A stretch of DNA of 64,000 bases, taken from positions 496,001 to 560,000 of the forward strand of contig BPQB01000010.1 in NCBI GenBank assembly GCA_019973155.2. The letters run 5' to 3'. Shown in pieces: positions 12,045-22,773 of this stretch. Both the position numbers and the translations under genes were made by a program. The DNA is from Phanerochaete sordida (Eukaryota; Basidiomycota; Agaricomycetes; Polyporales; Phanerochaetaceae). Below the pieces are notes generated by a model. It was not told the origin of the DNA. It ran no database searches and saw nothing but the letters and a program-made list of their open reading frames with translations. How positions within the stretch are numbered: the first letter of the stretch is position 1; each line of letters opens with the position of its first letter.

Positions 12045-12268
12045 GGATGTATCTTTGGTCAGTCAGATATAGAGTAGACAACAGCTTAATAGGTAGATAG
12101 ATTAACATAGACAAGCTACCCGCATAGATCCCCGAATGTGTTGGTCGCTTAGTATCTCCAGACGTTCAGCATAAGCGTGAGGATCGAAGGCAGCGGACAT
12201 ATGCGTTTGCCTCCTGAATATATCGTATCAGCAATCATACGCCTTGATGTAAATTCACGTACCTGCGT

Positions 12269-13597
12269 TCAGTCGTCTATTATCTCCCAAGGCTCTGGCG
12301 CAAAATATCGCCTGCTCACCAACCTTGAAAATGTGACAATGTCGTATCGGAGCTCCTCGACAAGGGTCGTTCGTCCCAGATCGTAGCAATCTGAGACGCG
12401 ATGGAGGAGGCCATACATCATCTGGTTGAGGATATGTCGCTGTATCCCGTCTGCGCTGCGGCAGGCATCGTCGTACATGTGCTCAACGGTTTTCAGGAGC
12501 CCGTGATCGACCAGCCCTTCGCGTATCGCTAGACTGTGTGAAGCAAGGCGAGTGGCGCAGTACAAAAATGGTGCTGCCGGGCACAGTTGTTGCGGCAGGA
12601 GTTGGGAGGGCAGCTTGCCGCACAGTGCCCGGAGAGCCTGCGATCGAGGATCGTAGGGGCTGCTGGAGCTGCTGGGAAGATTGTTGATCCGCTCAAAGAG
12701 GTGACAGAGGAAGGTAGTGCGTAGAGCGGCAGGGGAAAGATCGAGGTAAATTGCAGCTGCATGCAGGGTCAGGTCGGATGTATGGGGCCTGAGTTCCCCG
12801 TCAAAGCAGCCGGGGAGAAGGTCGGTGCAGCTGTCTTCGATTGCGGCGAGGAATTGGTGGATGTCGCACTCGCAGTCCCCCGGGGTGACGCATGAGCGGC
12901 CGCCGTCTGTGTGGAAGAGGGCCGCGAAGCCCTTGCAATCGTATGGCACCAGCAGCGCCAGAACGTGCTCGAAGGAGAGGTCGTCCCTCTTGTTGGAGAT
13001 CGCTTTGATCAGTGCTTCCCACATGACCTCGTGGCGAGTCCTACAATCCGCGTCACGTCAGTGAGAAGAGCAATATTTCGAGACAACTGCGCCTACCACT
13101 GGGCCTTTTCATGCACGGTCAGTTCCTGGAAGAAACTGCGCGCGCGGTCCATGGGTCCGTCGACCAAATACGTTGCTAAGGCGTCGACATGACCTCTCGC
13201 AATATGGTGCAGTAGTAGGCGCACGGCTAGCCCATGGACAGATGCGCCATACACTTGAGTCCTACACGCATTGTATGTGGTCAGATTGGGTCGACTTATG
13301 CATCGGCTGTGGAGCGTACTTCGACAATTCGAGCAAAGATTCGGTCATCGCCCCGTTGAGCTCATCGCCCGTGGATGATCTTGTTTCGACTTCGCGCAGC
13401 TCGTTTTGCAACAGACCTTCAAGATCTGACTGAGAGGCTCCCAAAAATGGCCCCTTGACATCACATTTCGAGCTGGTGCTGGAGTAACTCGCTCGAAGAG
13501 TCGCTGAGCTCGCCGTCTGCAGAGAATACAGCGAGGACGACGACGAGTCGCGCCATGTCGAAGCCTTGGAGCTCTTTGCTTGGTACTGTGGGGTCAT
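12269..13597 (-). CDS. uncharacterised protein, tandem copy 1 (family unknown)
   Basis: I do not recognise the family. Three exons (introns 13262-13319 and 13041-13096, both phase 2) encode 404 residues. The start at 13597 was chosen because MTPQYQAKSSKAS...LYSLQTASSATLR aligns with the N-terminus of copy 2. The middle exon reads YGASVHGLAVRLLLHHIARG. The last exon is mostly alpha-helical, with LLVPYDCKGFAALFH, CPAAPFLYCATRLASHSLAI, RTTLVEELRYDIVTF and the end RRYFAPEPWEI.DD. There is no signal peptide or membrane segment. A helical repeat fold is possible but unproven. It is convergent with the NmrA-like gene, 224 bp away. Confidence 0.75.
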
Positions 13598-14141
13598 CGC
13601 CGCGTTAAAGGGCTTACTGGTGGAAGTATCTGTGTGTGTTCTGCGTAGGCTGGTCTGGCACTCACGCAGCCGCGTTGCAATTGAAGTCAAGGCTGTCCAC
13701 ATGGATACGTGATGGCATATATGATCAGTCTGCAGCACTGCTATCGTCTCCAGCTTTGCAGCCTGTAGCTGATGTCGGCCATCTCAGAGCCGACATCATT
13801 TACTGGTGCCAGCGAGCATTGATTCCGTTGGCCGACAGGACGTTACAACTGTGGAAAACGGTATGTAAGAGTCGCCGGACGTCCGCGCTCGGCCGCGGCG
13901 GATTGATGACCGACGGTCACGCGCCTGATGCGCAGTTTTTCTACTTCAGGACTCCCTGGGCGGGAAGCTAGCATATCCTAACTGCAAGTTTATTGCTGCT
14001 GAGCTGGCGAAGGCCTATCGTCATACGTCACAGCCGTCATTAGTTCGGTGAGCACAGTAATTAAGCATGGTCTCAATATTTGCACGTTCAATAAATTAGA
14101 TGAGCTACAATACATAGTGAATAATAAATATCATCGGCATA
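13598..14141. other. spacer between tandem copies, holding an NmrA relic
   Basis: Corresponds in position to the upstream NmrA-like gene of the ancestral two-gene unit. Only its last codons are still recognisable (13962-14015). The rest shows no alignable coding sequence. Confidence 0.5.
13962..14015 (+). pseudogene. relic of an NmrA-like gene C-terminus
   Basis: These 54 bases match the last 18 sense codons of the NmrA-like gene at 10787-12044 at 41 of 54 positions without gaps. Translated in the same frame they read GKLAYPNCKFIAAELAKA against GKSAYPDFELIAAELAKA. The stop codon is replaced (TAT in place of TGA), and no upstream exons can be aligned. It sits just downstream of the 3' end of tandem copy 2, exactly where the functional NmrA gene sits relative to copy 1. 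Confidence 0.7.
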
Positions 14142-15473
14142 TCAGTCATCTCGTATCTCCCACACCTCTGGTGCAAAGTACCGCCTATCGAGTCTCCTGC
14201 GGTAGATGATGATATCTCCCCTCAGCTCCTCAACCAGCGTCGTCATGCCCAGGTCACAGCAGTCCGAGACCGTGCGAAGAAGTACGTAGGCAAGGCGATG
14301 CAGGACGTGGAGGCCAAGGCTACACACGCCCGCGATCTCTCCGTCGTAGACCCGCTCGACTACTTGCAGCAGGCCCTGAGCCAACATGTCTTTGCAGACC
14401 GTGGCGTCGCGCTCTGCCAGGCGGATAGCACAGTAAAGGAAGGCAGACGCGGGGTGCTCCTGCCAGTGGTCGCGCGGCAGCGTTGTGGAGGTGGTGGCAC
14501 ACTCCGTACGCAGCTCCGGTACGGCTGCAGCGAGCGCCGCTCGAGCGCGGTCTTGGGCTGCGCGACATGTAGGGGAAGCGATGCGCCCGAGAAGGCGCTC
14601 GAGGAATGTGTCGCGGCGGAACGCAGGACATGTGTTGAGGTAGGTAGAGACGGCGTGCAGCGTCTCGTCCGACGCCCGAAGCCTGAGCTTTCCTTCGAGA
14701 ACGTCAGGCATGTAGTCCTGGCATGAGGTACCGAGGTAGGTGAGCAAGTGGTCCACCCCGTCACCACATGTTGCATCCTCGTGAGCATGGTAGGGACCTG
14801 GACGAAAAAGAGGGGCAGAAGCAGGGCGGTCGTAGGGGTGTAGTAGTGCAGCCACATGGTAGCTGCTTATGGCTCCGCTGCAGATCTCTCCGATCAGTGC
14901 GCCCCGAAATTTCTCTGAGCGCAACCTGTGGATTGTTAGTATTTAATTCTGGTAAATTATGTAATGTACCCACCATTGTAAGTGTTCGCTTCTTGTTAGA
15001 TCCTTCAAGAATCTCTCCACTGTGAGGATGGGAAGGGCGACGAAAGTCTCTGCCATGCCATCGACATGTCCCATTCGAAGGCGATACAGAAGGATTTTGA
15101 CGGCCAGCCCGTGAACGATTGGTCCGTACAATGCTCGGCTGCATGTCAGTCATAAGACGTTAGCGCGAGAATTAACTAGAGCTCATACGTACTTTGACAG
15201 CTCTACTAATGACGTCAGCAAGCTGTGGCCCGGAGTGCTCTTGTTTCGATCCGACGGACGTCCCTGCGTGTTCTTCATAACGCTGGTATCGTTGAATCGC
15301 CACATAGAGGCATAACGCACTGTCTTTATCAATGGACAGTCGCCTGCCAGTGGCTGGGGACTGTCTCTGATGCGCAGAGTCGTCGAGCTTGCTGTCTGGA
15401 GCGTGTAGAGCGGCGACTCGGAGTCGCGTCTTATCGTTGACTTGAGGTCCATACCCGGTTGAGCTAGACGCAT
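14142..15473 (-). CDS. uncharacterised protein, tandem copy 2 (same unknown family)
   Basis: Paralogue of the gene at 12269-13597. Three exons with introns at the same places and phases (15139-15192 and 14926-14973) give 409 residues. Shared landmarks are LYTLQTASSTTLR near the N-terminus, YGPIVHGLAVKILLYRLRMG in exon 2, LLHPYD, ASAFLYCAIRLAERDATV, MTTLVEELRGDI and RRYFAPEVWEIRDD at the end. The start could also be the second Met seven codons later. Exon-level conservation and clean frames suggest both copies are functional. Function is unknown; the pair plus the NmrA relic mark a segmental duplication. Confidence 0.75.
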
Positions 15474-16123
15474 TTTTGCGAGAGTGTATCGGAGGCCAGG
15501 CAGGATTTTATGAGAGCGACGACGGTGTGCGTGAGGTATCGGACAGATTATCTGCGGAGTCGGCTCGTGTGAGTCGGCGTCACGGAGATACCGCCTCCCG
15601 TGGCTCTGCTATGGTTCATGCTGCAAGACTGCCGGAGTGGTCGACAGGAAGACGATGAAATGATTTCGAGCGGAGAAAAGGGCCGAACGCTTGCCGTCCA
15701 TGCTGGCCTTCGCTGGTGTTGCGCCCGAGAACTGAGATGGTCGTCGCTAGGCTGGTAGCAGCAGTTCCCGTCTGCGCACGTGATTACTGTATATGATGCG
15801 CTTTCTTCCAAATGTGGGGCTTAAGAGGCGATAATTAATGGGCCTGTTATCGCACTTCAGATTTCGGAATGACGGTCTGCACAGCACCGTCGCCACCGAT
15901 GGCAAAGCAAAGTCCGTCCGTGCTCTGCTTTGCGGCTCTCTTTGCGTATCGACAGGTCAAAACCGGCGCAAGGATACGCGATACCGCTTAGCAGACATCC
16001 GACATCATACGACCTAGGGTGAGAAGCGGGCTACAGTGTTGAAACTTTGAAGCACCACATGGCTCGATAGCTATCCACCCGCCATCGCAGCGGCCCTCCC
16101 TCCGCTCCGCACCGCCATCACCA
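15474..16123. other. divergent spacer before BBE-like gene
   Basis: Promoter space for two divergent genes. No convincing TATA box, gene or repeat recognised. Confidence 0.45.
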
Positions 16124-17847
16124 ATGTCCGACCTCGAGGACCTCAAGCGCAAGTTCAAGGGCGACATCGTCACACCAAGCGACGCGGGCTACGCGGACGC
16201 GATCGCGCGGTGGGCGACGAACGCCGTGCGCCGCGCGCGCATCGTCGCATACGTGCGCGACGCCGCGGACGTCGGCGCCGCCCTCCGCTACGCACGCGCG
16301 CACGGCCTGCCGCTCGCGGTTCACGGCGGCGGGCACAGCGCGAGCGGCGCGTCGTCCGTCGCGGGCGGGCTCGTTGTCGACCTCGCGCGCTTCCTCGGCG
16401 GCGTGCGCGTCGATGCGCAGGCGCGCCGGGCGTACGTGGGCGGCGGCGCGCGGTGGGGCGCGGTCGACGCCGCGTGTGCTGCGCACGGCCTGGCCGTGGT
16501 CGGCGCGACGGTCAGTCATGTGAGCGCTTCCTGCGCTGCTCGCATCTGTGCCATTTCTCATGGAAGCTCCCAGACAGGTGTCGGCGGGTGTGCATTGCTT
16601 GTTGCGGGAAGCGTGCTGGTGGTACTGATCTGGCTTTAGGCTGACTGTCGCTGGCGGGTATGGGTGGCTCACGCCCACGCACGGGCTCACCATCGACAGC
16701 CTCGTCGGTGCGACGGTCGTCGCCGCAGATGGCGTCGCACACACTGCCAGCGAGAGCGAGAACCCTGGCCTCCTCTGGGGCATCCGCGGGGGCGGGTGCA
16801 ATCTCGGCGTCGTGACTGAGTTCGTCTTCGAGCTCCGGCCTCAGCGCCGCACGGTGTTCTGCGGCGAGATGATCTTCACTGAAGAGAAACTGGAAGCGGT
16901 CGCGGAGGCCGTCGAGGATTGGTATCCCACGGCTGGTGAGAACCAGGTCATCCATGTCACCCTCGGGCGCGGGTCCGACGGCAATGTGCGTATGCGGTGT
17001 AAACATTCGTAGGTCCCGTCTGACGAAATCTGCGCCGTCAGCCAACCATAACGCTCCTGATGTTCTACAATGGAGCGGAGGCTGATGGTCGAGAGGCGTT
17101 CAAAGCGTTTTCTGACCTGGGTGCGTCTGACACCCTTAATTTCCCGACTCGACATTTACCGGATGCACAACGATCCAGGCCCTGTCATGGACCTCCGTCG
17201 GGAGATGACCTACGAGATGTCCAATTCATTCATGGTGAGTGTTCTCACCAGCGGCGATCAAGTCTCTTACTAACTACAGCTACCCGCAAAGGATACGTCG
17301 TTCCCTGCTGGACAATGCCATTGGTCGAAGGGCGTCGCCGCTGTGGACGCCACAAGAATAATGACCCGCAGGGTCTTCGACAAAATCATGGAGCTCTCCG
17401 CGCCGGGGACGCCCATGGACCACGTCACCCTAACGATCGAGTACATGTCGCAGGCGAAGGTGAACAGCGTCCCGAGCGCCGCGACGGCATTCGTGCGCAA
17501 CAGGCCCGGCCTCGGCAATGCGAGCGTGCAGGTCGTGTGGGACGCGGACACGCCAGAGCTGACGGCAGCGGCGAGGCACATCGCAGACGAGATTGCCAGA
17601 GCGGTGCAAGCCGGGGAGCTGCGCCGCGGCGGCCGCTGTGGGTTTCCCAGTGCTTCGTGATCCGTCTGTGTCGCTGACCTGTGGACCGCCAGGCGCGGAG
17701 TCCGAGGCTTCCCCGGAGCGAGCTGATAGGTTCGCGAGAGCCCGCGCGCTCTTTGGTGCGAACTACCCCAGGATGCAGCGGCTCAAGCGCAGGTACGACC
17801 CGGAGATCATATTCGACAAGTGGTTCGTGGTCGAGCCGTCTGAGTGA
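16124..17847 (+). CDS. FAD-binding PCMH/BBE-type oxidoreductase
   Basis: A berberine-bridge-like flavoprotein oxidase; substrates in fungi include sugars and secondary metabolites, and this one is not predictable. Seven exons (introns 16520-16573, 16588-16639, 16986-17041, 17121-17178, 17235-17279 and 17638-17692) encode 467 residues. The PCMH domain shows LAVHGGGHSASGASS, where the His of GGHS is the usual covalent FAD site, then GATVSHTGVGGLTVAGGYGW, LWGIRGGGCNLGVV and the C-terminal BBE segment YPRMQRLKRRYDPEIIFDKW. The second flavinylation cysteine of bicovalent BBEs is absent (VSHTGVGG), so a single covalent bond is expected. No signal peptide, so probably intracellular. Exon 2 is only 14 nt (16574-16587) and codes the TGVGG turn. 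Confidence 0.88.
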
Positions 17848-18710
17848 CCAGTAGATGCCTTGGCCTCTCTTCGAGACCAGGAACCCGTCGTACCTTGATT
17901 GTTAGTTGGCGATCCGCCCGTGTATATAAGGGGACAAGGAGTCTCAGGAGCGCACAAGCTTTGTTCCATTGTCATTCCGGCTAGGTACTGCTTCCATGCT
18001 TGTCTTGAGCGCCGCTCACCAGAAACACAGCGAGCTATGCACGGTCTCAGAATCTTGGACACAGATAGCCATCGTCGCGGGGTACTTGACGTAAAAACTC
18101 CGTACGCCCGGAGGTATAGATGGAAAGGGGTCTTTCACGTGAGGGTGGAAATTGATTGAGTTGGCAGAAGCCAGGGTCGTTGAGACGGGGTTTGATGCCA
18201 AGTTAGATAGGCAGGCAGATTGAAAGACAGCGGGAAACCCCGCCTTACGAGAGATTGCTACGGATGTACGGAGCCCTTGTCGGGGCTTGTGTGAGTGTAG
18301 TCCCGAACCGGACACAACAGCGAGTTTGCGGGAAGATGTGCACAGCCCGGTGCCTTAACTCCTGGCAGGCGTGAAGGCGGTAGAGCTTCGCAGCATGTCC
18401 TTCCCTCGTCGCTCCAAGCCTCAGAACATGCTGACGCCATACGGGTAACACAACGGAGGTAACGGAGTGGCGGGCGGGATCCACGCGCGCTGCACGTGGC
18501 AGAGGGAGACCATGGCGGACCCTCGTGGCGTCCGGCATCTCGGCAGGAGACTCGAGGCGACCCCGCCTGGACGGCGCCTCCGTTCTTGAACCTAACCTTG
18601 ACAAGCGTGCGAGATGGCCCGCAGCCCGCTCTTAACTCTCAGCCCAGCCGCGGCCTTCCCTGTCTCTCTCTCTTCCCCCATGTCCAGCTAGTCTCTGCGT
18701 CCCGCATTAC
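17848..18710. other. intergenic region with an orphan TATA box
   Basis: Contains TATATAAG near 17923-17930 followed by a 32-codon open frame (17996-18094), then about 600 bp with no gene up to the DUF6535-type start. The chosen start of the next gene is far from this TATA. Confidence 0.4.
17923..17930 (+). promoter_or_regulatory. orphan TATA box
   Basis: TATATAAG, 75 bp downstream of the BBE-like stop. The first following ATG (17996) opens a frame of only 32 codons. No known gene starts at the usual 70-110 bp distance. Confidence 0.35.
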
Positions 18711-21700
18711 ATGTCACAGCGGCCAGCCATGCGACCGTTTGGTTCCAGCCGCAGCACGCGCCAGAAGGACCGCTTGGGCGCGACGCCGGAGCTTGTACGC
18801 ACGTTCCTCGCGTCCCGTTCTTCCCCTAACCTCGTGGCGTCCCCCACAGGCAGAACCGACGCCTCTCTTCAGCTGGGCAGGCGTCGAGGACCATCTCGCG
18901 ACCCACGATGGCAGCGAGATGGACGACTATGCGGACGACATCGACACACTTCTAGTATTCGTGAGTCACCCCGCACGCACGTGCGTCCGACCGGTGCTAA
19001 CGTGCGTCGTGTCCAAGGCCGGTCTCTTTTCTGCCATTCTCACCGCATTTATCACCCAGACATACCCATCGCTACAGCCCAACGGTACCGCCACAACTAA
19101 CGGACTCCTCGCCCTCAGCCTACGAGCACAGCTGCAGACTACAGCATCACATCTGCTAGATACTTTAGACCCAATCCTTATCTCCCACGCCGCCAGCATA
19201 TCCCCAACGCCGTTCACACCAGCGTCCTCGGACCGATGGATCAACATCTTCTTCTTTCTCAGCCTCCTCTTCAGTCTTGCCGCGGCCCTCTTCGGCATCC
19301 TTGCCAAGCAGTGGCTGCGCGAGTACATGAAGTGGAACTCACCCCTGAACAATCCCCGCGACAACGTCCTGATACGTCAGATACGTATCGAGGCATGGGA
19401 CACATGGCGGGTCGCGGCCATCATCTCGTCCATTCCCATCCTGCTCGAGTTCGGCATGTTCCTCTTCCTTGCCGGGGTCGTAATCCTCCTGTGGACGCTC
19501 GACGACGTCGTCGCCAAGGTCATCACGGTCTTTGCCGCCTTGTTCACCAGCATCATCTGCGCGTTCACCCTGCTGCCCATTTTCTCCAAACGCTGCCCAT
19601 ACCGCTCACCCACAGCCTGGGCGTTCCTGGCCGCAGCGCGAGCGCTCTACGCAAGCTTCGATTTCGGCTACGGCCTCTTCAAACTGGCGGGAACCTTTAT
19701 GCTGGAGTCGGTCCTCTACTTCGCTGCTTTCTCCGTCGGGCTGGGTCAGAGGACCTGGGACTATGATATATGCCACGACGTCTACGAGAAGCACCTCGCT
19801 CGCTTCCACTGGATGGTGCCGTCCGGGTGGAGAGACCAGGACCTCGAGCGCTGCTTCGCTACAACCGTGCGTCTCGGTCTATGGTCGAAGCCAATAGACC
19901 TGCGCGAAGCGGCACGACACGAGCTCTTGAAGGAGAAGGCACGCTTCTTGCGCGATGGAGAGAGCCAGGACGTCCTCGGTGCGCCCAGTACCCTCGACCA
20001 GGCCGCGGAGGCTCTGCTGCACAACATCTCCGCGGCGTCTCGCCTGCTTCGCGCGCTGTCATGGGTGCGGCAATCCTCGGAGGACGCGATCGTCAGCACG
20101 TACGTCGACCAATGCATCTCGTCCATCCACTCGGACTCCCTGCAACCCCTCGGCGAATCTCTAGCCGAGTGGGACGATCACATCCGGATGCTGACGGACT
20201 GGTGCCTGCTCACCTCCGTCGAGCACGACCACGCTCCCTCGGAGCCGTACCGGGCACTGCTTGCAGACACTTCGCGAGACAAGGCCGGCGAGTTCACGGA
20301 GCTGCGGAGGTACTCGGGCGTACACGTCTCCGACAACGGGAACTTGTCCATCCTCTGTCATCGTCTGCGGTCGTCGAAGACGAGCGTCTCCCGCTCGTCG
20401 CTGCTCCTGATCCCGAGCATCACCCAGCTGTCCATCGCAGATCTGCGCCACTTCTCGGACATCGCGGCGAAGGAATCTCGCGCGCTCAACACCCGTGTCG
20501 CGCGGCAGAGGGCTCTGGAGCTCTTTTCCTCCCTTTCACTTCTCCCCAACACTCTTGAGGACAAACGCCTGTGGGAACTGCTCTTGGAAGCAATTGGTCA
20601 GTTTGAGGGGGAGAGACCTCCTGTCATCACTGCTGTATCATCCGACATCTTCATGCTGGCTGTCCGGTACGGGAAGGTCTTGATCCCCGCGGCACGTAAT
20701 GGGATAGGTGAGCTCCCTCTACGATACCGCTAACGTTATTGCTGAGGCTCGTCTGCTAGTCTTTGAGCCTGAAGGGCCGATGACTCCCGCAGATTTCGAA
20801 CCACTTCTCATCTACTTCATCAGCAAGTTGGAGGGCGGCAGCGAAAGCTATCTAGATTTGGCCATTCTCACATCTTTCTACTGGCTTCGCAGCGGCGGCG
20901 TCAAGTCAGCGGGCTTCTCCGCATCTGCCGTCCTGGATAAGATGATAGTTGCTGCGCGCACTATTTCTAGTTTCTCTCGCCCCAAAAACTCTGCCTCGCG
21001 GGACCGCAAGGATCTCCTTTGGATATCCGAGCTCTCGTTGCGAAGCTACGCGCTCACCGTCTTCCACGGATCCCGCTTCCGAGAGCTCCTACACACACTA
21101 GGGCAAGCCTTCCGCAGAGACCAGCTCGTCGGTCCGCAGGACAAGATCCACACGCACTTGCACGACGCGCTCCTCGCCGCGCACGCAGAACGTCCCTGCG
21201 ACCACATGATCTTGTGCCCCTGGAACAAACACGCCTGCACCCGCCTCTGGGGCACCTGCCCGCTGCTCTCCAAGCGGCGCGGCTCGTCCCTCATGACGAT
21301 CTCTCCCCCCACCTCGCCCTTCCAGGACAACTACCCGCCACACTCGCGCGAGACCTCCGGCGGCAGCACGCGCTCCGACCCGCTCCCAGCCCGCCCGCCG
21401 ACCGTCCACCGCCCCGCGATCCCGCGCGTGCTGACGCGCAAGCAGCCGATCTCGAGCGCGTCGCTGGGCGGCGCCGCGCTCGTCGAGAGCCCCACCGCCG
21501 AGCACGCGCGCCTCTCGCTCGACAGCTCGCCCAGCGAGGCCTCCCTCGGCGACCTGCGCCCCGGCCCGCCGCGCCCGCGCGCGAACACCGCGGTGCGCTT
21601 CCTCGACGTCGTCCGGAGCGCGGCCGAGCAGGCCGCGGGCGGGTCGGCGCACAAGGCGGAGGGCTCGAATGGCACCGCGTCGACGCTCGCCGAGGAGGCC

Positions 21701-22177
21701 GGCGCGGTCGCGCAGCCGGCGCCGCGCCCGCCAGGACCCAGCCGCGCGCCGCCGTCGCTCCGGGATTTCCTCAAGCCCAGCTTGTCTAGGACTGTGACGA
21801 GGATTGACTCGCCGACCCTGGGTGCCCCGACCGTTTCCAGGCTCGATCGCCGGCAAGCTGCTCCTCTGACGCCTCCTGGTATCCTTCCCCCGCCTCTGCC
21901 ACCGACGGCAGCTGGCGATGCTACTACGAGTCCTGAGGCAAAAGCACTGCCCGCGACAGCGGCTGGCGACGCTCCTACGAGTCGCGCTCCTGAGGCAAAC
22001 GGGAGCGGGGGTCAAGATGCCGCGGACCTGTTCAAAGCGGCGGATGTCAAAGGGAAAGAGGTAGATGGCCGGCCTTCCAACGGCACGGCAGACGTACATC
22101 CGGAAACTAAGACGCTACAAGAACAGCAAAAAGGAGAGTCCGGAGTCAACGGAGCGGGAGGGGAAGCGAGCGGCTGA
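18711..22177 (+). CDS. DUF6535-type membrane protein with long disordered tail, copy 1
   Basis: Four exons (introns 18795-18849, 18961-19017 and 20708-20759) encode 1100 residues; function unknown. The N-terminal 28-residue exon and the next (LFSWAGVEDHLATHDGSEMD) precede the conserved block: AGLFSAILTAFITQTYPSL, DRWINIFFFLSLLFSLAAAL, LAKQWLREYMKW and two further membrane helices (LEFGMFLFLAGVVILLW, VITVFAALFTSIICAFTLLP). This arrangement is typical of the basidiomycete-expanded DUF6535 family. A large helical region follows. The last 350 residues are Pro/Ser/Ala-rich and contain an imperfect repeat of TAAGDATTS / TAAGDAPTS (about 21900-22000). The start was set by aligning the N-terminus with copy 2. 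Two introns are in frame, so a retained-intron form would also read through. Confidence 0.82.
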
Positions 22178-22773
22178 AGGATCCAGTGAAGACGTGGCCT
22201 CGACGTGCGACTGAAGGTTCCTGTAAAGTGGAGACGTGGTATCGACGTGCGACTCGGTCACAATCAGTACACTGGCCCGCGCACTACGGACACGCTAGAG
22301 AGTTCGGCTCCCCAACACTGCTATTTCGACGTTCCCGTTCGTTCGTTTCCCGAAGTCCTGCCTCGACCGATGATCTCACTCCTAATTATTATACGACACT
22401 CGCTTCCCAGGCTTCGACTGTAGACTGCACTTCAAATGCATCACTGCTACGAAGGCTGAGTGAGCTCGTCGGCAGAGCCATTCCCGACTGCCGTCCCCGA
22501 GCGCTTCGAGTGCAGCGCACCGGGAACGTCTGTCGGGGGCGCGGATCACCCGACAGCGCAGGACACTTGCCAGGAGAGCTGTCGCACCGCCTCAGACGCG
22601 CCGTTGTCATGGAGCATTCCTGGGAAGAATACTGACAGACTCTGCGGCCAACACAGCTTCCGACTAGTACAGCCTCCCGTGGAAGAGTTGGTCACCGGTG
22701 CCATAAGCATGGAGCCACGCGACGAGATTCTCCCCAGTTCCATCCCATCCTCCTCCAGCACTCTCACATCGCT
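22178..22773. other. spacer between DUF6535-type paralogues
   Basis: Tandem genes with 596 bp between them; promoter of copy 2. A direct repeat (GACGTGG...CGACGTGCGACT, 22190-22213 and 22232-22252) is visible. No gene. Confidence 0.45.

Noticed and set aside
18496..18710. Earlier start for DUF6535 copy 1 at 18496
   Set aside because: That reading treats the first intron as coding. The N-terminus from 18711, spliced at 18795-18849, aligns with copy 2.
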